Assembly: GCF_002252565.1 (NCBI RefSeq)
Contig: NZ_NPML01000029.1
Location: forward strand, 186,001-250,000
Reading direction: 5' to 3'
DNA length: 64,000 nt
Source: Petroclostridium xylanilyticum
GTDB lineage: Bacteria > Bacillota > Clostridia > SK-Y3
Shown here one piece after another: positions 43,432-52,424 of this stretch. Each line of letters opens with the position of its first letter. Position 1 is the stretch's first letter. The notes below the pieces were generated by a model that saw only the letters and a program-made list of their open reading frames with translations, searched no databases and had not been told where the DNA came from. Made by a program: the position numbers and the translations under genes.

Positions 43432-44412
43432 TCAAATTTTGTTTTTGTTGCTTATAAATGCCCTTGCGGGATTGTAAACAGTAAATTTTTTAATGATCTC
43501 ATCGGATAGCCCGAATTTCTTAAGCAGCGGTATAAAACTTGAAGAGATATAGTCAAGCCCAAGGGAACCACCGTAGCTTTTCATTCGTTCACGGGTTGTA
43601 TCCAGGCCTATAAGTATCCTGTCTTCATAGCCACGTTCAACCATTTTTACAATAAACTTGGCTTCGGCTTCATCGGAATGATATTTTAATCTCCCGATGG
43701 TATCAAATTCCATATAAACACCTGTTTCTGCTACCTGCAGGTGATAGTTTATATCATCTATCTTTCTATCAAGATGACATATAATCAGTGAATCGACGGA
43801 AATTCCATAATCCGTAAATAGTTGAATCTGTTCTAATGCTGCTTTTCCCATCTCAGTATGACTCAAAATGGGTGCACCTGTCTCTTTACAAGCTTCGGCG
43901 GCAGCTTCGAATAATCTATGATACTTTCCATTTATGCCGTCAATATCTGAAGCTGTTTTAATGACGCCGGGTTTAGCAGCAATTCGCCGGGTAGGGAGAT
44001 TACTGTCACCATCTATATACATGCCATCTTCAAATTCACTAATAAACAAACGGGCAAGTTCCGATTCATTCATTGAGTGAATCCAGTGGTCAGCAGGGTA
44101 GAAAATGAGTTTATGGAAACCTGTAGAAGCAATAATATTGATACCGGTGTTAACAGAAGCTTGAACCAGGTATTGTGCAATTCTTCCACATCCTACAGGC
44201 TGGGCATCTATAATACTTGCACCACCTGATTTTTTAAAAAGGCGAAGTTCAGCAACGGTTTTATCAAAATTATCCAGTTTTAAAGCAGGATTTAACTTGG
44301 CAGATTGCCCCTCGGCCAGAAAGAGATGTTCGTGGCTGTGGCAAAATCCTAGATCGCTATTTGAAATGGGGCCATTGACTGTCATAATGCAATTAGCAGG
44401 CATTTTATGCAT
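43432..44412 (-). CDS. Phosphotriesterase-family hydrolase (putative sugar lactonase)
   Basis: This amidohydrolase-superfamily enzyme of 326 residues has the binuclear metal ligands: His-x-His in FCHSHEHLFL, His residues in ILSHTEMGKAA and IICHLDRKID, and the terminal Asp in LIGLDTTRER. Characterised relatives in Firmicutes hydrolyse phosphorylated or free furanose lactones. The bridging carboxylate appears as a Glu or carboxylated Lys candidate that cannot be fixed by eye. In this operon it would open a lactone made by the flanking dehydrogenases. Specific substrate is unknown. Confidence 0.85.
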   Translation of the reverse strand: MHKMPANCIMTVNGPISNSDLGFCHSHEHLFLAEGQSAKLNPALKLDNFDKTVAELRLFKKSGGASIIDAQPVGCGRIAQYLVQASVNTGINIIASTGFHKLIFYPADHWIHSMNESELARLFISEFEDGMYIDGDSNLPTRRIAAKPGVIKTASDIDGINGKYHRLFEAAAEACKETGAPILSHTEMGKAALEQIQLFTDYGISVDSLIICHLDRKIDDINYHLQVAETGVYMEFDTIGRLKYHSDEAEAKFIVKMVERGYEDRILIGLDTTRERMKSYGGSLGLDYISSSFIPLLKKFGLSDEIIKKFTVYNPARAFISNKNKI

Positions 44413-44428
44413 TGTTTTTCCCTACTTT

Positions 44429-45367
44429 CTATTCAAGCATATCCAATAGATTTTGTGTTGACACTATTACCATTTTTTCAACTGCTTCATGGGTAAAAGC
44501 ACCAATGTGAGATGTTAAGATAAAATTATCAAGCTTTAATAGTTTTTCATCTTTGGAAGGGGGTTCAATGGAGAACACATCTTGTGCCGCCCCTGCAATT
44601 TTTTTACTAATAAGAGCATCGTATAACGCTTCCTCATCTACAAGTTCTCCTCGAGATGTATTGATGAGCAGTGCTGTAGATTTCATAAGCTCCAGTGCAT
44701 GTTTATTGATAATTCTTCTTGTTTCGGGAGTAGCAGGCACGTGCAGAGAAATAACATCAGATTCTTTAAAAAGATCATCTAAATTAATACATCTATGAAT
44801 ATTGTATTTTGATGCAAAGGCTTCATCGGTAAAGTATGGGTCATAGATGGAAACTTCCATTTCGAGTCCTCTTGCCCTTTTTGCTACTTCTCTGCCTATC
44901 TGTCCACCACCAATCAGACCAAGTTTTTTACCGGTGAGTTCAAAACCTATCACCCGGTCCCAGCCGCCTGTCTTGATGCCTGATGCGATAGAAGGGATAT
45001 TTCGCGCAATAGAAAACATTAAGGCAATGGTGTGCTCAGCGACAGAGATATTGTTAGTACCTACCGCATTTTTTACCTTTATTCCTAATTCTTTCGCCCT
45101 ATTAAGGTCGATATTGTCCATACCTACGCCATATTTTGAGATTGCGCGAAGGTCTTTACATTGTTCTAGTACTGAAGCAGGCAAAGGATCAATACCTATG
45201 ATAATACCGACCACATCTTTTTTTGCATAACTAACAATCTCCTGTTCTGACATGGTGCGACCTAATGTGTTTTCGATAATATCATACCCTTTTTGTGCTA
45301 GGAGAGGGTATGCTTTATCTTTATAGGTTTTAAAGGATTTAGGAGTTATTAAAATTTTTTTTGCCAT
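44429..45367 (-). CDS. D-2-hydroxyacid dehydrogenase (phosphoglycerate dehydrogenase-like)
   Basis: This NAD-dependent enzyme of 312 residues has the Rossmann loop LGLIGGGQIGREVAKRA, the catalytic Arg in NTSRGELVDE, a Glu in SIEPP, and the catalytic His in SHIGAFTHEAVEKM. The length fits the short type without ACT domain, so serine biosynthesis is less likely than catabolism of a sugar-derived 2-hydroxyacid. It is the first structural gene of the leftward operon and has inverted-repeat operators just upstream (45410-45480). Confidence 0.9.
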   Translation of the reverse strand: MAKKILITPKSFKTYKDKAYPLLAQKGYDIIENTLGRTMSEQEIVSYAKKDVVGIIIGIDPLPASVLEQCKDLRAISKYGVGMDNIDLNRAKELGIKVKNAVGTNNISVAEHTIALMFSIARNIPSIASGIKTGGWDRVIGFELTGKKLGLIGGGQIGREVAKRARGLEMEVSIYDPYFTDEAFASKYNIHRCINLDDLFKESDVISLHVPATPETRRIINKHALELMKSTALLINTSRGELVDEEALYDALISKKIAGAAQDVFSIEPPSKDEKLLKLDNFILTSHIGAFTHEAVEKMVIVSTQNLLDMLE

Positions 45368-45409
45368 ATTGACACCCCTTTGTTTAATAATTTATTTGTT
45401 ATATTTTAA

Positions 45410-45480
45410 ATAGTTACATTTCACTAATCGCCAAAATAATAAATGTAACTATATTGTCAGTATGTAATTATGTCATTACA
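45410..45480 (-). promoter_or_regulatory. GntR-type operator cluster upstream of the leftward operon
   Basis: ATAGTTACATTT (45410-45421) and AAATGTAACTAT (45441-45452) are perfect inverted repeats. TGTAAT and ATTACA (45463-45468, 45475-45480) form a second one. The same TGTAA half-sites recur upstream of the GntR gene (46287-46325). Repression by that regulator is inferred. An internal promoter for the operon is likely here. Confidence 0.6.
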
Positions 45481-45497
45481 TTTAGATGAAAAAAAGA

Positions 45498-46256
45498 TTA
45501 TATATCTTTTCTTTTTAGTTCAAAAGTAAATTTATTTCTATCACCTCTATATTTTGCTAGAGAGTATTCAATAGGTGTACCATCTGCTAGGTAAGTTATA
45601 CTTTCAAAAAATTGTATAGGAGCTCCTTTTTCTATTTGAAGCAATTTAGCCTCATATTCACCTGCCAATACTGATTCCAGGGTCCTGGTTGCGCTAGCAA
45701 GGGTAAGACCATATTCGTTTTCTAAAATTTTGTATAGTGACTCGTTTTCTAAGTTTTTTGTAATGATGCCAGGGCATTTCTCATAGGGCAGATAAGTCAC
45801 CACCACGACAATAGGTTCATCATTTGCAAATCGTAACCGCCTTAGCTGGACAACATCACTTTCTATGGGTAAATTGAGGGCTTCACTAACTTTTTCATCG
45901 CTTTTGATTACTTTAAGACTTAATATCTTGGTTGAAGGAGTTAGCCCTTTTTTCTGCATCTCATTATTAAAACTATCTAAAATTTGGAGAAAGTCTTGCT
46001 TGATTTTGGGTTTTGATATAAATGTTCCTTTTCCTTTAACACGATATAGATAACCCTCTACAACCAGTTCATTGATTGCCTGTCGAACAGTAGGTCTGCT
46101 TATATTAAAATGTGAACTGAGCTCGACTTCAGTCGGAATAGGCTGATCGATATCAGTATGGTGTTTTGTTATATATTCTAACAGTATCTCTTTTAGTTGA
46201 TAATACAAGGGGATAGGAATATCTTTATTTAAAGTTTTACTTTGAAAAAGTGACAT
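45498..46256 (-). CDS. GntR/HutC-family regulator with UTRA domain
   Basis: This 252-residue regulator has an N-terminal winged helix (PTEVELSSHFNISRPTVRQA, then GKGTFISKPKI) and a UTRA effector domain (about 95-245). HutC/UTRA proteins bind sugar phosphates or related small ligands. ATG 46256 follows AAGGAGAG. It is divergent from the transaldolase-type gene and upstream of the leftward catabolic operon, so it probably controls both through TGTAA-containing palindromes. The effector is unknown. Confidence 0.93.
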   Translation of the reverse strand: MSLFQSKTLNKDIPIPLYYQLKEILLEYITKHHTDIDQPIPTEVELSSHFNISRPTVRQAINELVVEGYLYRVKGKGTFISKPKIKQDFLQILDSFNNEMQKKGLTPSTKILSLKVIKSDEKVSEALNLPIESDVVQLRRLRFANDEPIVVVVTYLPYEKCPGIITKNLENESLYKILENEYGLTLASATRTLESVLAGEYEAKLLQIEKGAPIQFFESITYLADGTPIEYSLAKYRGDRNKFTFELKRKDI

Positions 46257-46286
46257 CAAATACTCTCCTTAAAAGTATAAGTGTAA

Positions 46287-46369
46287 TATATGTAAACATA
46301 TAAGCATGTAAATATGTAATTACATATTGTATAATTTGATTATAAGTGATATAATTATAAATGTCTAGA
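46287..46369. promoter_or_regulatory. Divergent promoters and operators of the GntR regulon
   Basis: ATGTAATTACAT (46314-46325) is a perfect palindrome, and TATATGTAAACATATA begins at about 46287. A rightward promoter TTGTAT (46327-46332), 17 nt, TATAAT (46350-46355) and a leftward one TAGACA (46367-46362), 17 nt, TATAAT (46344-46339) overlap face to face. The palindromes lie downstream of the leftward start and so suit autorepression. The rest of 46370-46578 shows no gene. Confidence 0.55.
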
Positions 46370-46578
46370 AAAGTAAATTGGCGTAAATAAGAGCAAATTT
46401 AAAAATCTATTATTAATAAAAAGATAAATTGGTTAAATAAGAATTTTTAAAAATTTGCTTATAGTATTAAAGTAAGGGGAAGTGACTTGAGAAGAAAAAG
46501 ATTCGTACTTATACATGCAAATCATTGTCAGCAGCATTTACATGCAAGCACTAAAAGTATTAAAGGAGAGATGTATAA

Positions 46579-47256
46579 ATGATAATAATGCTGGATACTG
46601 CAGATGTACAGGAAATTAAAAAATTTACTAAAATGTATCCTATAGATGGGGTTACCACTAACCCATCGCTTGTTGCTAAACAAAAAAGAAATTTTATTGA
46701 ATTAATCAAGGAAATAAGGGAAACTATAGGCGATAGAAAAATGTTGCATGTTCAGGCTCTTGGTAAAACTGCGGAAGAGATTGTGGAAGAGGCACAATAT
46801 TTAAACACAAAAATAGGAGGAACCCTGTATATAAAGATCCCTGTAGTAGAGGAGGGAATAAAAGCTATTATGATTTTAAAAGAAAAAGGAATAAAAACAA
46901 CCGCTACAGCAGTTTTCACCCCTTTACAGGCACTTATGGCTGCAAAAGCAGGAGCAGAATATATAGCACCTTACGTAAATCGTCTGGATAATATCTCTGC
47001 AGATGGCATTAAGGTTGTATCAGAGATTGTCCAAATTTTCAATGTACATGGTGTGGATGCAAAAGTATTAGCCGCCAGCTTTAAAAATGTTGAACAGATA
47101 CATAAAGCTTGCCTGGCAGGAGCACATTCAATCACGGCCGGTCCTGATATTATGAACCAATTGTTGTATCATCCGTTAACTAATTGGAGTGTAGAACAAT
47201 TTGTTAAAGACTGGGAAGATCTTTATGGAAAAGGAAAAAGAACTGATAACATTTAA
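46579..47256 (+). CDS. Transaldolase/fructose-6-phosphate aldolase-like protein
   Basis: This class I aldolase of 225 residues belongs to the short transaldolase (TalC/FSA) family. [16 protein letters not shown] and LYIKIPVVEEGIKAI (Schiff-base Lys) are diagnostic, as is the C-terminal HPLTNWSVEQFVKDW. It is one of two such genes here (the other is at 52646, with moderate identity by eye). AAAGGAGAG stands 8 nt before ATG 46579. It is the first gene rightward from the GntR regulator. Members cleave or form fructose 6-phosphate-like or dihydroxyacetone-containing sugars; the exact reaction is open. Confidence 0.9.
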   Translation: MIIMLDTADVQEIKKFTKMYPIDGVTTNPSLVAKQKRNFIELIKEIRETIGDRKMLHVQALGKTAEEIVEEAQYLNTKIGGTLYIKIPVVEEGIKAIMILKEKGIKTTATAVFTPLQALMAAKAGAEYIAPYVNRLDNISADGIKVVSEIVQIFNVHGVDAKVLAASFKNVEQIHKACLAGAHSITAGPDIMNQLLYHPLTNWSVEQFVKDWEDLYGKGKRTDNI

Positions 47257-47318
47257 AATGAGGTACAATATTCTTTGATTCTTATCAAAAACATTACAAG
47301 GGGAGGGAAGCAGGTAAT

Positions 47319-48836
47319 ATGGCTAAATATTTATTGGCCCATGATTTAGGTACTTCTGGTAATAAGGCAACATTATATACCACAGACGGTGATCTGGTTA
47401 AGAGTAAAGTATATTCTTATGATACAAATTACTTTAATAATAATTGGGTGGAACAGGAACCCGAGGATTGGTGGAGTGCAGTTTGTTCTACCACCAAAGA
47501 GATTCTCAAAGATATAGATAAAAATGATGTAGTAGCTGTATCGTTTAGCGGGCAGATGATGGGGTGTTTATGTGTTGACAAAAATGGCGTCCCTTTAAGG
47601 AAGTCTATTATTTGGGCAGACCAGAGAGCAGCAAAAGAGGCAGATTTTATCAGGGACAAAATAAGTGAAGATAAATTTTATAAAATTACCGGTCATCGCA
47701 TTAGCCCGTCTTATAGCCTTGAAAAGCTTTTATGGGTTAAGAATAATGAACCTGAGATATATCGTAATACCTATAAAATACTTAATTCAAAGGATTATAT
47801 TATTTTTAAGCTAACCGGTGAATTTGTTACTGATTATTCGGATGCTACCGGGACATGTATTTTGGATTTAAATACACTAAAATGGTCAGAGGAAATTATA
47901 AGTATTACCGGGATTGATGGAGATAAGCTTCCTGCTCTTAAAGAGTCGACTTATGTAGTAGGAGGAGTAACGGAAGAATCGGCAAGGCAGACAGGGCTTG
48001 CGGCCGGGACCCCGGTTGTATGTGGTGGAGGAGACGGCGTATGTGCCGCAGTAGGTTCTGGATGCATTAAGGAAGGTACGGCTTTTAGCTATGTGGGTTC
48101 TTCTTCCTGGATTGCATTAACTACGCAAAAACCTGTTTATGACGATCAAATGCGTACATTTAACTGGGCTCATATTATACCTGGCTATGTTGCTCCTTGT
48201 GGAACTATGCAAAGTGCAGGAGGTTCCTATAACTGGCTGAAAAATGAAATCTGTAAAATAGAGACAAAAGAAGCGCAAGAAAAGGGTATAAGTCCCTATC
48301 AAATCATTGATGAGGAAATTGCAAAATCCCCGGCAGGAGCGAATGGTTTAATATATCTTCCCTACCTGTTAGGTGAAAGGAGTCCGAGATGGAATCCTAA
48401 TGCTAGAGGAGCTTTCATAGGACTTAAAATGGAACACAAAAGAAATGATATTTTAAGGTCAGTGCTTGAGGGAGTTGCATTGAATTTAAATATCATATTA
48501 GAGGTATTTAAACAGTATGCTGATATAAAAGAAATGATTGTGATCGGTGGAGGAGCAAAGGGCAAGGTATGGCGTCAAATTATGGCAGACGTATATAACC
48601 TCAAGATTTTAAAGCCAAATTACCTGGAAGAAGCTACGTCCATGGGTGCAGCAGTTACCGGTGGAGTTGGTGTTGGAGTGTTCAAAGACTTTGAGGTAAT
48701 TAATAAATTTATAAAAGTAGAAAGTGTCCAGGAACCGATAGAAAGCAATAGTAAAAAATATAAAGAGATTATGCCTATATTTGATGAATGTTATCATTCT
48801 TTGGAGAAAGTTTATGAAAGCTTGGCTAAACTATAA
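47319..48836 (+). CDS. FGGY-family carbohydrate kinase (xylulokinase-like)
   Basis: This sugar kinase of 505 residues has the N-terminal ATP-binding segment LAHDLGTSGNKATLY, substrate-side phrases VAVSFSGQMMGCL and IIWADQRA, and the C-terminal FGGY ATPase region MIVIGGGAKGKVWRQIMADV. Overall phrasing is closest to xylulokinase, but family members phosphorylate many ketoses and polyols. It lies 62 nt after the transaldolase-type gene and is preceded by GGGAGGGAAG. It probably phosphorylates the incoming sugar of this locus. Confidence 0.9.
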   Translation: MAKYLLAHDLGTSGNKATLYTTDGDLVKSKVYSYDTNYFNNNWVEQEPEDWWSAVCSTTKEILKDIDKNDVVAVSFSGQMMGCLCVDKNGVPLRKSIIWADQRAAKEADFIRDKISEDKFYKITGHRISPSYSLEKLLWVKNNEPEIYRNTYKILNSKDYIIFKLTGEFVTDYSDATGTCILDLNTLKWSEEIISITGIDGDKLPALKESTYVVGGVTEESARQTGLAAGTPVVCGGGDGVCAAVGSGCIKEGTAFSYVGSSSWIALTTQKPVYDDQMRTFNWAHIIPGYVAPCGTMQSAGGSYNWLKNEICKIETKEAQEKGISPYQIIDEEIAKSPAGANGLIYLPYLLGERSPRWNPNARGAFIGLKMEHKRNDILRSVLEGVALNLNIILEVFKQYADIKEMIVIGGGAKGKVWRQIMADVYNLKILKPNYLEEATSMGAAVTGGVGVGVFKDFEVINKFIKVESVQEPIESNSKKYKEIMPIFDECYHSLEKVYESLAKL

Positions 48837-48940
48837 AGCAGCTGCCAAGCCGTATTCCTGACCAGTTGTGTAAAATCTTTAATGCGATTTACATAGAAAA
48901 ATTCTTGAATATTTTTTTGCCGTATGAAAGGGGAATTTTA

Positions 48941-49594
48941 TTGATACGGGGTATTATATTTGATATGGACGGGGTGTTAATAAACAGTGAATCTCTCCAT
49001 CGGAAGGCCTGGTTGGAAATTTTAGGTGGGTATGGTATAAAAACCGATGATGAAGAACTCAGGCGTTTTACAGGTATTAGCTGTAGTCATGTTCCAGGTT
49101 ACTATACAAAAAAGACAGGTGCTATTTTAGATAAAGATATTGTTGGCAAAAAAGAGGAATATTATAAAATTGTTGCACGAAAAGAGTTGGCTGCCATGCC
49201 AGGGGTCAAAGAGCTTCTGGATGAGTTAAAGAAAATAAATGTCTCTTTAGCTATTGCTTCTACCAGCCAACACGAGACAATTCAGTTTTCATTAAAAAAA
49301 ACAAAGTTGGGAAAATATTTTGACATTATTTGTGGCGGATCAGATGTAAAAAATTGCAAACCGGAGCCGGATATATTTTTATATGCCGCTTCAAAGTTAG
49401 GGTTAGACCCTTCAGAATGTATCGTTATTGAAGATTCTATATATGGGATTACAGGTGCTAAAAGGGCAGGAATGTTTACCTGCGGCTATACATCATCGTT
49501 TGATGGTAAAGCATTGAGCGAAGCAGGGGCTGATTATGTATTTGATGACTTCAATCAACTGCTGTTAAAAATAAATGACTTATCAAGGTTATGA
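48941..49594 (+). CDS. HAD-superfamily phosphatase/phosphomutase (beta-phosphoglucomutase-like)
   Basis: This 217-residue HAD protein has motif I FDMDGVLINSE (nucleophile Asp and general acid Asp), motif II IASTSQ, the Lys of NCKPEPDIFL, and motif IV VIEDSIYGITGAKRAG. The inserted helical cap (about 15-80) suits sugar-phosphate substrates. Start TTG 48941 is chosen because AAAGGGG lies 7 nt upstream; the longer N-terminal reading is hydrophobic noise. It may dephosphorylate a sugar phosphate from this locus. Confidence 0.85.
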   Translation: MIRGIIFDMDGVLINSESLHRKAWLEILGGYGIKTDDEELRRFTGISCSHVPGYYTKKTGAILDKDIVGKKEEYYKIVARKELAAMPGVKELLDELKKINVSLAIASTSQHETIQFSLKKTKLGKYFDIICGGSDVKNCKPEPDIFLYAASKLGLDPSECIVIEDSIYGITGAKRAGMFTCGYTSSFDGKALSEAGADYVFDDFNQLLLKINDLSRL

Positions 49595-49634
49595 AATCTA
49601 AGTAGCAAGTAAATGATGAATGGAAGTGTGGATG

Positions 49635-49783
49635 GACAATGGGGACGGTTCTTGTTGATAAATTACTTGAACAGAGCTAGGGAAATAGAGATTATGTCTG
49701 TTCTGGATATATTTTAGGATAACAGGTATTAATAGAACTGCTGTTAGCAAATCTTGACAATGAGAACCGTCCCCATTGTTTCA
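49635..49783. repeat. Palindromic repeat element with GGGGACGGTTCT core
   Basis: GACAATGGGGACGGTTCTTG (from 49635) and the inverted copy AATGAGAACCGTCCCCATTG (49759-49778) form near-perfect terminal inverted repeats of about 22 bp around roughly 100 bp of non-coding sequence. It directly abuts the 5'-truncated dhaL remnant, so it probably inserted into or recombined with that gene. A fragment of the same core occurs at 10373. Confidence 0.6.
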
Positions 49784-49798
49784 CAAGTCTTTTTTAAT

Positions 49799-50119
49799 AT
49801 GCTAAAAGCAGCCCTAACAGAGATACAATCTTTAGGAAATGCCAAAGTAGGAGACAAAACACTGCTGGATACGCTGGTTCCTGCGCTCAATGCGTATGAG
49901 GCTGCACTTAACGAAGGAAAAAGCTTCGTAGATGCATTGAAAGCTATGAAAAAAGCAGCAGAGGAAGGCAAAGATTCCACAAGAGATATGGTAGCAAAAG
50001 TGGGAAGAGCAAGCAGGCTTGGAGGACGTTCAAGAGGCATATTAGATGCAGGAGCAACTTCCTGCTATTTACTATTGGCAAGTATGGCAGATTCAATCAT
50101 TGCTTTAATCGAGAAATAA
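49799..50119 (+). pseudogene. 5'-truncated dihydroxyacetone kinase DhaL-like remnant
   Basis: The 106 residues from MLKAALTEIQSLGNAKVGDK through GGRSRGILDAGATSCYLLLA match the C-terminal half of the DAK2 (DhaL) domain, including the GDKTLLDTL and GRAS/GGRSRGILD nucleotide-binding segments. About the first 95 residues, which hold the metal-binding Asp residues, are missing. No ribosome site precedes the ATG, and a palindromic repeat abuts the break. The protein could not bind ADP/ATP normally. A dihydroxyacetone kinase step once belonged to this locus. Confidence 0.75.
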
Positions 50120-50137
50120 AAATAAAAGTTATTCATA

Positions 50138-50181
50138 ATAGGTATATTATAACATATCACAATATGCTATAATATACCTAT
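50138..50181. promoter_or_regulatory. Perfect inverted repeat upstream of the AraM-HAD fusion (candidate operator)
   Basis: ATAGGTATATTATA (50138-50151) and TATAATATACCTAT (50168-50181) are exact inverted repeats. The right half with flank, ATATGCTATAATATACCTAT (50162-50181), recurs on the minus strand at 53350-53369 with two differences, upstream of the class II aldolase gene. Shared control of both genes is suggested. The repeat also contains TATAAT boxes. Confidence 0.5.
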
Positions 50182-50225
50182 ATAATTTTAGGTTTTTATG
50201 CATATTTTGGAATGGGGGGTTAATT

Positions 50226-52424
50226 TTGCTGGATCTAAAAGAATTTAAAATTCAGGATTTCCTTAGAACAAGTTTTCTGTGCGACTGCGGAAAAGAACAT
50301 AGCGCGGATATTGAAAATATTGTAATAGACAAAGATGCGATCCTGGCTTTACCTGAATTAATCAATAGATATAATTTTAAAAAAATATTTATGGTTGCAG
50401 ATACAAATACGTATAAAATTGCAGGAGAGCATGTAGAGACAGTATTACTAAAGAACGGATTTAAGCTTCAAAAACATGTATTTGAGGGGAAACAACAACT
50501 GGTCCCGGATGAAAAAGCCATAGGCAGACTTATAGTGGAAATTGACAATGATACAGACTTGATTTTGGCAGTTGGTTCCGGAACTCTAAATGATTTGTCC
50601 AGGTTTTTAAGTTACAAATTAAAAATTCCCTATTTTATTGTAGCTACTGCTCCATCTATGGATGGCTATGCTTCTACAGTTTCAGCATTAATCATTAATA
50701 ACCTGAAAACTACATACGAGACCGTCAGTCCTAAAGCAATTATCGCAGACATCAATATCATCAAAAATGCACCTATGGACATGATTCTAGCAGGCTTGGG
50801 AGATATTCTCGGAAAATATACTTCCTTATGTGACTGGGAATTGGGTAGAATCATTAATGAAGAATACTATTGCAGTACTGTTGTAGAACTGGTAAGAAAC
50901 TCTATTAAAAAATGTGCAGGCAGCATTGAAGGAATTAAGGTCAGAAATGATGAGGCAATAAAAAATCTCATGGAAGGACTTGTGTTGTCCGGTATCGCCA
51001 TGAGCTTTGTAGGAAATTCCAGGCCGGCATCAGGATCGGAACACCATCTTGCCCATTTCTGGGAAATGAAATTTTTGTTTGATGGCAAAGAGGCGGTTTT
51101 ACATGGGACGAAGGTAGGAATTACTACAATTGCAATAGTCAAGTTGTATGAAATGCTAAAAACTGCAGTAGTTGACTTTAACCTTGCAATTGATAAAGTT
51201 AAAACTTTTAATCAACATAAATGGATAGAACTAGTTAATAAAACGTATAAGAATGCAGCTTCGGGTATTATTGAATTAGAGAAAAAAGCCAATAAAAATT
51301 CACTTAAAGAGCATGCTAAGCGAATTTCAGTTATAAAAGAAAGATGGAATGATATTATTCATGCTATACAAGAACTTATTCCTTCTACCCATGAATTTGA
51401 AGCAATTTTAAAGCAAGCCGGTGCCCCTATTAATCCTGCACAAATAGGTGTAGATGATGATACCGTGTTTAACAGTGTATTGCTGGCAAAAGAGATTAGA
51501 AACCGGTATACAATCTTACAGCTTTTATGGGACATTGGACTACTTGAAGAGTTTGCAGGTGGCATAAAAAACTATTTTAAAAATGAACAAAAAAATGACA
51601 AATTGTATCATAATCAAAACACAAAAGAAATACTAAAAAAGGTGAAATGTTTTATTCTTGATATGGATGGGACATTTTATCTTGGAGATAAGTTGATAGA
51701 TGGCTCTATAGATTTCATAAATTCATTGGGGAAATATAATAAGGAATTTTATTTCTTTACAAATAATTCATCAAAAAATGCTGAATTTTATCAAAACAAG
51801 CTTAAAAAGATGGGCTGTAATGTGGAAGACGGAAAAGTACTTATTTCAAACCAGGTAATTATTAAACATATTAAACAGTATATGCCCGGAAAAAAAGTTT
51901 ACCTTTTAGGTACCGAATACCTCCTATCGGATTTTACTAAGGCTGGCATTGAAATTACGGAAGATGTTCCTGATTTGGTAGTTGTAGGTTTTGATACAAC
52001 CCTGCAATATGACCGGCTATCAAAGGCGTGTGATTTTATAAGAAATGGAATTCCCGTTTTGGCGGTTAATCCTGACTTTAACTGTCCAACTGAGAAAGGA
52101 TTTATTCCTGACTGTGGTTCCATTTGTGCTTTGATTACTGCATCTACGGGAGTTGTTCCGGTCTTCTTTGGAAAGCCTTCGCAATATACCCTTCAGTATA
52201 TATTGGACTATACAGGATTCCAGGAACGGGAAATAGCCTTTATCGGTGACCGGCTATACACAGACATGGCAATAGGAAAGGATAACGAAGCAGTTACCAT
52301 TCTTGTATTGTCTGGAGAAACCAAAGAGGAAGATCTGGCAAAATCTAATATTAAACCAAACCTTGTTTTCAACTCTTTGAAAGAAATAAAAGCAGTACTA
52401 GATGAAATTTATTATTCTCTATAA
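50226..52424 (+). CDS. Fusion: AraM-type sn-glycerol-1-phosphate dehydrogenase plus HAD-IIA phosphatase
   Basis: The N-terminal part (about 1-440) resembles AraM/EgsA NAD-dependent glycerol-1-phosphate dehydrogenases: AVGSGTLNDLSRFLSYKL (nucleotide-binding GSGT), TAPSMDGYAST, and the metal ligands Asp in GLGDILGKYTS and His residues in SGSEHHLAHFWEM and LHGTKVGI. The C-terminal part (about 470-732) is a NagD-like HAD phosphatase: FILDMDGTFYLGDKLIDG, FFTNNSSKNA, and FIGDRLYTDMAIG. Reduction of dihydroxyacetone phosphate to glycerol 1-phosphate followed by dephosphorylation to glycerol is one reading; a longer sugar substrate is equally possible. It starts with TTG 50226 after GGGGGGT. The residue groups are intact in both halves. 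Confidence 0.88.
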   Translation: MLDLKEFKIQDFLRTSFLCDCGKEHSADIENIVIDKDAILALPELINRYNFKKIFMVADTNTYKIAGEHVETVLLKNGFKLQKHVFEGKQQLVPDEKAIGRLIVEIDNDTDLILAVGSGTLNDLSRFLSYKLKIPYFIVATAPSMDGYASTVSALIINNLKTTYETVSPKAIIADINIIKNAPMDMILAGLGDILGKYTSLCDWELGRIINEEYYCSTVVELVRNSIKKCAGSIEGIKVRNDEAIKNLMEGLVLSGIAMSFVGNSRPASGSEHHLAHFWEMKFLFDGKEAVLHGTKVGITTIAIVKLYEMLKTAVVDFNLAIDKVKTFNQHKWIELVNKTYKNAASGIIELEKKANKNSLKEHAKRISVIKERWNDIIHAIQELIPSTHEFEAILKQAGAPINPAQIGVDDDTVFNSVLLAKEIRNRYTILQLLWDIGLLEEFAGGIKNYFKNEQKNDKLYHNQNTKEILKKVKCFILDMDGTFYLGDKLIDGSIDFINSLGKYNKEFYFFTNNSSKNAEFYQNKLKKMGCNVEDGKVLISNQVIIKHIKQYMPGKKVYLLGTEYLLSDFTKAGIEITEDVPDLVVVGFDTTLQYDRLSKACDFIRNGIPVLAVNPDFNCPTEKGFIPDCGSICALITASTGVVPVFFGKPSQYTLQYILDYTGFQEREIAFIGDRLYTDMAIGKDNEAVTILVLSGETKEEDLAKSNIKPNLVFNSLKEIKAVLDEIYYSL

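Noticed and set aside
45368-46578. CRISPR-like array from repeated TGTAA/TTACA words
   Set aside because: The repeats are short palindromic half-sites with irregular spacing around a GntR gene and are better explained as operators.
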